Positions 62,383 to 64,000 of a DNA stretch of 64,000 nt are shown here, one piece after another. Source of the DNA: Roseovarius sp. 217 (GTDB lineage: Bacteria; Pseudomonadota; Alphaproteobacteria; Rhodobacterales; Rhodobacteraceae); NCBI RefSeq assembly GCF_000152845.1, contig NZ_CH902584.1, positions 543,239 to 607,238 of the forward strand, in the 5' to 3' direction. Both the position numbers and the translations under genes were made by a program. Position 1 is the stretch's first letter. Each line of letters begins with the position of its first letter. Under the pieces are notes generated by a model. It searched no databases. It was not told the origin of the DNA and saw only the letters and a program-made list of their open reading frames with translations.

Positions 62383-63612
62383 TTAGAAATTGCCGACCGA
62401 CGGGTGCCGCTGAGGGATGATCGGCCCGATTGTCGGGCGCAAGGCATCCGGCAGTGACGCGTAGCTCTGGAAGAATTCACGCGACGGGTTGGGCAGCGCG
62501 AGGGACGCACCGGTCAGAAGCTCGAGCGCCTCATGCTTGTGGGCCAAGCCGTCGCTGACGTCTGGCACCATGTCAGGCTGAAAGCCGGTGATCATGCGCC
62601 CGGACTCGTGAACCGGCATCAACCACAAATCACCCGGAAGATATTCGAGCGCCGCCTCATAAAGGCTGACCGCCTCAGCCAGCGCGTTGCCGCCGCCAGC
62701 GCGCGGATAGGGGGCCAGCATGCAAAGCCCTGTCGCATTGGCATGGGGTGTAAAATCGCAAGCTGTCTCAAGCGGGCAGACGGAGACCGTGGGATAAGCA
62801 GAAAGCGAGTCCTGGAGCAGCCGGGAATCCGCGCTCGTGATATCCTCAAGGTAGATCGTGGTGCGCACCCCGGCCGACAGCCGGTGCACCATGGCGGCGA
62901 GCGCATGGTGGATCACCTGCCCGCCGTTCTGCGCCAAAACGACCATTTCACGCGTGAGGAGCCTGCTTTGCCGGCTGAGAAAAAAGGCGAATATCTCTTC
63001 GGCCATGCCGTTGTAATGGACGACATCGCGGGTATCGTGGACGATGCGGCCAATATCCACCTCGGCCACGTCATATCCCGCCGCGTGCACCCGCAGCATC
63101 ACGTCGATATCAGCGGCGTAGTTCCCGATCAGATTCTGATGCGCGATGCGTGATCGGTCAAAGGCATAGATCCCCGAATTGGGAGCACGCAGGCGCGAGA
63201 GACCCGGAAACATCTGCCGCAGGGCGGGCATCACCAGAAGGCGGGTCATGGGCATGTTATCGGCAGGGTCGTGCCAGACGCCTTTGACCAATCCCACGCC
63301 GGGCGCGCGTGCGGCAGGCATGCGGGCGAACAGATCAGTATCGAATTTATCCAGGTCCGCGTCGACCTTCATGACCCAATCATGGCGCGCGGCGGCGACA
63401 CCGGCACGAACCGCGTGACCCATTCCTGTGCGCGGCTCGGAAATCACGGTTGCGCCGGATGTCCGGGCCACCTCGGCGGTTGCATCGGTCGAGCCGTTGT
63501 CGATCACCACAACCTCACCCACATCCGGCATGCCAGCCAACACAGACACGACGCGCGCAATGGTTTGCGCCTCGTTTCGAGCTGGGACAATGACGCTGAC
63601 CGGGCTGGTCAT
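62383..63612 (-). CDS. GT2 family glycosyltransferase
   Basis: A 409-residue GT2 protein. VSVIVPARNEAQTIARVVSV, VVIDNGSTDATAEVAR, GMGHAVRAGVAAARHDWVMK and KVDADLDKFDTDLFARM form the nucleotide-sugar and metal site; a long C-terminal region has no membrane helix. It resembles glucosyl-3-phosphoglycerate-synthase-like GTs, but I cannot assign the product. Between the glycerol kinase gene and an intrinsic terminator, single-gene. Confidence 0.8.
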   Translation of the reverse strand: MTSPVSVIVPARNEAQTIARVVSVLAGMPDVGEVVVIDNGSTDATAEVARTSGATVISEPRTGMGHAVRAGVAAARHDWVMKVDADLDKFDTDLFARMPAARAPGVGLVKGVWHDPADNMPMTRLLVMPALRQMFPGLSRLRAPNSGIYAFDRSRIAHQNLIGNYAADIDVMLRVHAAGYDVAEVDIGRIVHDTRDVVHYNGMAEEIFAFFLSRQSRLLTREMVVLAQNGGQVIHHALAAMVHRLSAGVRTTIYLEDITSADSRLLQDSLSAYPTVSVCPLETACDFTPHANATGLCMLAPYPRAGGGNALAEAVSLYEAALEYLPGDLWLMPVHESGRMITGFQPDMVPDVSDGLAHKHEALELLTGASLALPNPSREFFQSYASLPDALRPTIGPIIPQRHPSVGNF

Positions 63613-63694
63613 TTTGACTCCTATGGCGAGAGGGAACCACTCAGATCTTGGACAAATCTAGTATGTCGCCGATCGGTTAACAACACATGACGGT

Positions 63695-63720
63695 TTCACG
63701 AGAGTAAAATCTCTCGTGAA
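63695..63720. repeat. Perfect inverted repeat between glpK and the GT2 gene
   Basis: TTCACGAGAG (63695-63704) and CTCTCGTGAA (63711-63720) pair exactly with a 6-nt loop. It lies 31 nt after the glycerol kinase stop and 83 bp before the GT2 start. No T tract follows on the minus strand, so it may be an operator or a weak terminator. Confidence 0.5.
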
Positions 63721-63751
63721 GTTGTGTAACCCGAACTTGTCCCGCGCACAT

Positions 63752-64000
63752 CTAAAAAGAGAGCGTGGCCTCTATTGCCCGTGCCCAGCCTGCGACTTTT
63801 GTCTCGCGCAGATCCGCTGACATCGTCGGCAGGAACTGCCGCTCCAAGGCCCAGGTCGCTGCGAACTCCGCCTGATCAGGGTAAAGACCGATGTGCATAC
63901 CCGCCAGCCAAGCCGCGCCAAGGGCCGTGGTTTCCAGCACCTCTGGGCGGTCCACCGGCGCGTCGATAATGTCTGAAAGAAACTGCATCGCCCAATCCGA
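63752..64000 (-). CDS. glpK: Glycerol kinase, C-terminal fragment at window edge
   Basis: The frame is open from the window end to the TAG at 63754-63752. The segment [20 protein letters not shown], followed by [15 protein letters not shown], is the conserved C-terminal part of glycerol kinase (FGGY family), which phosphorylates glycerol in the cytosol. The ATP and substrate sites lie outside the window, so activity cannot be judged. Confidence 0.88.
   Translation of the reverse strand, partial: SDWAMQFLSDIIDAPVDRPEVLETTALGAAWLAGMHIGLYPDQAEFAATWALERQFLPTMSADLRETKVAGWARAIEATLSF

Overview
The window looks like chromosomal or large-replicon DNA of a marine alphaproteobacterium of the Rhodobacterales (Roseobacter group). 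The evidence is high-GC coding DNA, a Rhodobacteraceae-style core block (infA, a small TTG-start protein, maf, a short RNase E/G, yacG, then tRNA-Phe), puuD beside a short-chain-acyl XRE regulator, and many ATGA-type overlaps between co-directional genes. I cannot name a genus from sequence alone.

Layout. 1-8 kb: a short-chain dehydrogenase divergent from an HxlR regulator, gene debris (H-NS tail, recombinase tail), an OmpW-like porin, a NrtS-type small membrane protein overlapped by a Cys-rich MerR regulator, a three-gene minus-strand operon (degenerate PanB-family enzyme, methyltransferase, GlxA-type regulator) and a decayed ISKra4-family element. 8.2-24.4 kb: an exo-type acidic exopolysaccharide cluster (exoA, M, P, an ExoX-like membrane peptide, a GT2, exoO, exoK, exoQ, exoV, exoT, exoF, exoY), followed by a Stf0 sulfotransferase and one more glycosyltransferase. 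24.6-32.9 kb: a frameshifted IS110 element, then a LysR / alpha-beta hydrolase / adaptor / RND pump cassette (MexEF/OqxAB type) that lies between the outer edges of two IS6-like ends, and IS scrap running up to tRNA-Phe. From 33 kb onward the content is core-like.

39.6-60 kb holds an almost complete type II secretion system: gspD-E-F and gspG-H-I-J-K-L-M-N on the minus strand, gspO on the plus strand and a TPR lipoprotein between the two blocks. gspC is missing from that block and appears alone at 59.1-59.9 kb. Between the main gsp block and gspC sits a five-gene minus-strand redox operon: a Tat-exported multicopper oxidase, a Tat-exported SCO-like protein that has lost the CxxxC copper site, a 641-residue exported protein I cannot place, a normal SCO protein with a His-rich N terminus, and a cytochrome c fused to a periplasmic-binding-protein-like domain. 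This nesting is the strongest candidate for an undescribed system: extracytoplasmic copper-dependent oxidation tied physically, and perhaps functionally, to type II secretion.

The last 4 kb carry an orphan methyltransferase-like gene divergent from an EamA transporter, a GT2 glycosyltransferase with a clear terminator, and the 3' end of glycerol kinase. Other points worth attention are puuD, which has a single in-frame TAG, and a large nested palindrome between the XRE regulator and gspF.
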